Of a stretch of DNA of 64,000 bases, positions 61,501 to 64,000 are shown piece after piece; position 1 is the stretch's first letter, and each line of letters starts with the position of its first letter. Location: assembly GCA_013399895.1 (NCBI GenBank), contig VXBA01003383.1, positions 380,424 to 444,423 of the forward strand, given 5' to 3'. A model generated the notes under the pieces. That model saw nothing but the letters and a program-made list of their open reading frames with translations, ran no database searches and had not been told where the DNA came from. The translations under genes and the position numbers were made by a program. The stretch comes from Serilophus lunatus. Taxonomy: Eukaryota > Chordata > Aves > Passeriformes > Eurylaimidae.

Positions 61501-64000
61501 GGAGTGGATTTGCACAGGAATAGTAAAAAGACAGATTACCTGCTATATAATGCCAGTCAAGAAGATTGTTGTATGTAGTTTGAAAAGGAAGAAATCAGAT
61601 GATTAATGTTCATTCAGTATTTTCATCAGGGACAAACAGAAGTTGTGACACAGATTCTTCTATTCAACATGCAAAGGCATAATAAGATACAATAATCTGG
61701 GAACACTTGAACTTCATGGGTAGACAGCTATGTAAACAACTTGTTTGAGTAATGATATAATAATTATGAAAGTATGACTTACAGGAAGCTGAGAATTGTT
61801 AAGCAATGTCCCGATTCAAACTTGCTTGTTCTTACCTGCCGCCCTCTCTTAAAAGAAGTCAGAGTTGCAGGGAGAGATCTTCATGACCTTAAGTTTGGGC
61901 TCATCAGCTGAAGGACCAAGGAAGTTTCCAAAGCCAAACAGGAAGGGTGCAGTTGTTTCTATGGTTCTCTGTGTGGTGAACACTCTTCCAGCCGCTTGAT
62001 AACCCATCCCTACTGTCATTCACATAATTCATTGTCTCATCCCTGTGCATGACAGGCCAGGTGTTGACTGCTTTAATACCCGGGAGTGTTTGCCCTAAAC
62101 TAATGTAGGAAATAGTTGATTCTCTACTGAAAGACACTTTGTTCTCAAGCAAATTTGTTTGTCGATGTGAAAGAGGGTTTTTTAATGCACATAAGCCATT
62201 ATCTGTAAGGGGCTTTAGCCTGATGCTTGGGTGAGCCCCATATCTGTTTTGTTCTGTCATTTTCTTCTAATACTCTGATTTTACAGTTCAGCTACTGACT
62301 GATGGCTCAGCCCAGTGCCCAGGCTGCTGCCTCTGAGATCAGGGAGAGGCACTACCTGTCTGATTTGATCCCTTTTTAGAACCTTTTTGGCTTTGTTCTT
62401 CTCTGAAAATTATCTATTACTCCCTTGTCCTACTCTCTGGACATTTATTTATCTACTTATATTTCAAAAAGACAGGTTGGTATTAAAAACATTTTCCATC
62501 AAGGACTGTGTCTGGATTGCCTGGGAGTCCAGGAGCTCTTTCTTCCTGTGCTACTTCAGAAGAAATATTGCGTCTGGTGGACATTCCTGGAGATTTTTGT
62601 CATGCCGGCGGAGATAGACTTAGTGCTGTGCCCTTAGGTATTTCTGGCTGTTGCTGCTATTTCAAAGCCAGGACAGCTTATTCTAAACAGTAGAAACATG
62701 GATAATTTGAAATAAGTTTGTTTTTCCTTTGGATTGTATTACTCTGGTAGGTAAACTATGCAATTGTTGAGGTAAAAAAAGAAAACATTGAGGCGCATGG
62801 GATATCCCACAGTTTTGTCTGCACCCTACATTAATCAATTTTCATGATCCTGCAGTAATGAATATGGGGAGGGGGAAAGAAACAACCCTACTGCATACAG
62901 ATGAATGTCTTTACATTTAATCCTCCATTCATAACTCCCCCTAAAGGAATTAAAAATCAAAGGCAGGAAGGGAAAAAAGGGCATATGATTGTCTTTTGAA
63001 GATCATGGCAATGTCATGATTTTTTTTTTTCCTATTAGATTTTATTAAAGAAGGGATGCTATTTTAAAATTTTGCATCCTAGATGTTAGCCATCCCGGCA
63101 GTCTGAAGTGGTCTCCCTCTTTTGAAAAAGAAAAGATTACTTAATGAGAAAACATTCAGTACAGTCAAATATGGGTAGGATTTCAGAATTGAATGAACAG
63201 CTTCCATTTCTTGCATAAAATTAAAATGTGAGCTTAAAAAGATGTCAACAGATAAAAATAATTGTGGCAAGAATAAAAGGCCAAGAATGGAAAAGCAGAA
63301 ACCTGTTCCCAAAATAAAGATGTAAAATGCTGTGTTATTTGGCAGCATGTACTTTGTTGAGACTAAACTTAGTAAAAATTTCATGAAGTATGGCCATGTT
63401 TTAGTGGTCTTTGAAGGATTAGGAAACAAAGGACGTGGGAAAAGATGTACAGTCTGCAAAGTTTTGGTATTTCCTACTTTGTAGTAATAGTGGGGTCCTA
63501 ATCTTTTCAGTATGGAATATAGGAATGTAGGGCTGATTGGCCAGAAGAAATTTTTCATTTTGTTGTGAAAGGCTGGACATGAAATGTGGCCTAGCTTATG
63601 CTGGTGTAGTGCTTTTTGGTTTTTTTTTTTTTTGTTCCATGCAGTAGCACAGAATTTCCTGAGGGAAGATAATTGTTTTTGTCTTCTTAACCTGAACGTT
63701 TTTATTTTTACCATTTTGACGGTATGTTTATTGTTAAATAATTTGTACAGTAATGGCCATGTCATCATTATGTTTTCATTTTGTGCTTTTTTCCTTTGCT
63801 TTTCTCTCCTGATATTTGTTCTTGGCTCTGATTAAATAAACTAAGGCTTAAAGGATCCTTGACCATGAGGCAAATAATTTGCAAGTTTTGTCTTTTTTTT
63901 CCCAGTTATATTACAGTCTATTTCCTCTGGTAGGATCTTTCTTTCAGCTTTCAGAAAAGTTCTCCCCTGAGTTTCATAGTTGTAGTTACTATGGAGATGG
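55564..64000 (+). other. JARID2: JARID2 intron 3 (5' part, runs off the window)
   Basis: Non-coding from the exon 3 donor to the window end. I searched by eye for the next JARID2 coding segment (the PRLQAQRKFAQ region) and did not find it. It contains a cryptic-exon candidate at 59109-59211, an AT-rich block at 61300-61800, and a purine-rich plus strand at 63079-63768 that leaves a 229-codon open frame on the minus strand. No interspersed repeat was recognised here. Confidence 0.75.

Noticed and set aside
62300..64000. Possible JARID2 exon 4 near the window end.
   Set aside because: No segment encodes the expected PRLQAQRKFAQ stretch after an acceptor; the exon must lie beyond the window.
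1..64000. tRNA, snRNA, rRNA, endogenous retrovirus or LTR sequence.
   Set aside because: No tRNA B-box-like GTTCGA context, no U6-like sequence, and no paired LTRs, primer-binding site or retroviral gene motifs were seen by eye on either strand.

Overview
The window looks like avian nuclear DNA. Two exons encode the N-terminal part of JARID2, a vertebrate PRC2 accessory protein. The four interspersed repeats recognised are all 3' fragments of CR1 LINEs, the dominant family in birds, ending in or near the ATTCTATG-type tail. No Alu, B1 or L1-like sequence was seen. Two plus-strand CR1 ends resemble the galliform B/F-type consensus as I remember it, which suggests a chicken-like bird, but the species cannot be fixed from this window.

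Layout: positions 1-26326 are the 3' part of JARID2 intron 1. Exon 2 is 26327-26462 and encodes the H2AK119ub-binding ubiquitin-interacting motif. Intron 2 is 26463-55421 (about 29 kb). Exon 3 is 55422-55563 and encodes an acidic, serine-rich linker and the start of a basic nuclear-localisation stretch. Intron 3 fills the rest. The exon phases agree (exon 2 starts in phase 0, one base carries over to exon 3, two bases carry over to exon 4), so both exons read as one continuous frame on the plus strand. Exon 1 (promoter and start codon) lies upstream of the window and exon 4 downstream.

The introns are mostly unique, AT-rich sequence. They hold four CR1 fragments (one, at 48.2-49.2 kb on the minus strand, keeps a broken reverse-transcriptase reading frame), a (TG)27 microsatellite at 40.4 kb, a TA/TG compound repeat at 22 kb and several A- or T-rich low-complexity tracts. 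A few AT-rich blocks with clustered homeodomain-type sites look like possible conserved non-coding elements; that is inference only. Almost all short open reading frames here look like chance openings.

I found no new multi-gene system. The most useful second-look items are a nested inverted-repeat structure at 5080-5135, two cryptic-exon candidates with good splice signals (10614-10660 and 59109-59211), an alternative acceptor just upstream of exon 2 that would give an immediate stop, a statistically long 229-codon open frame at 63079-63768 (minus), and a GC-richer block at 30.6-31.3 kb with a frame-broken coding-like reading.
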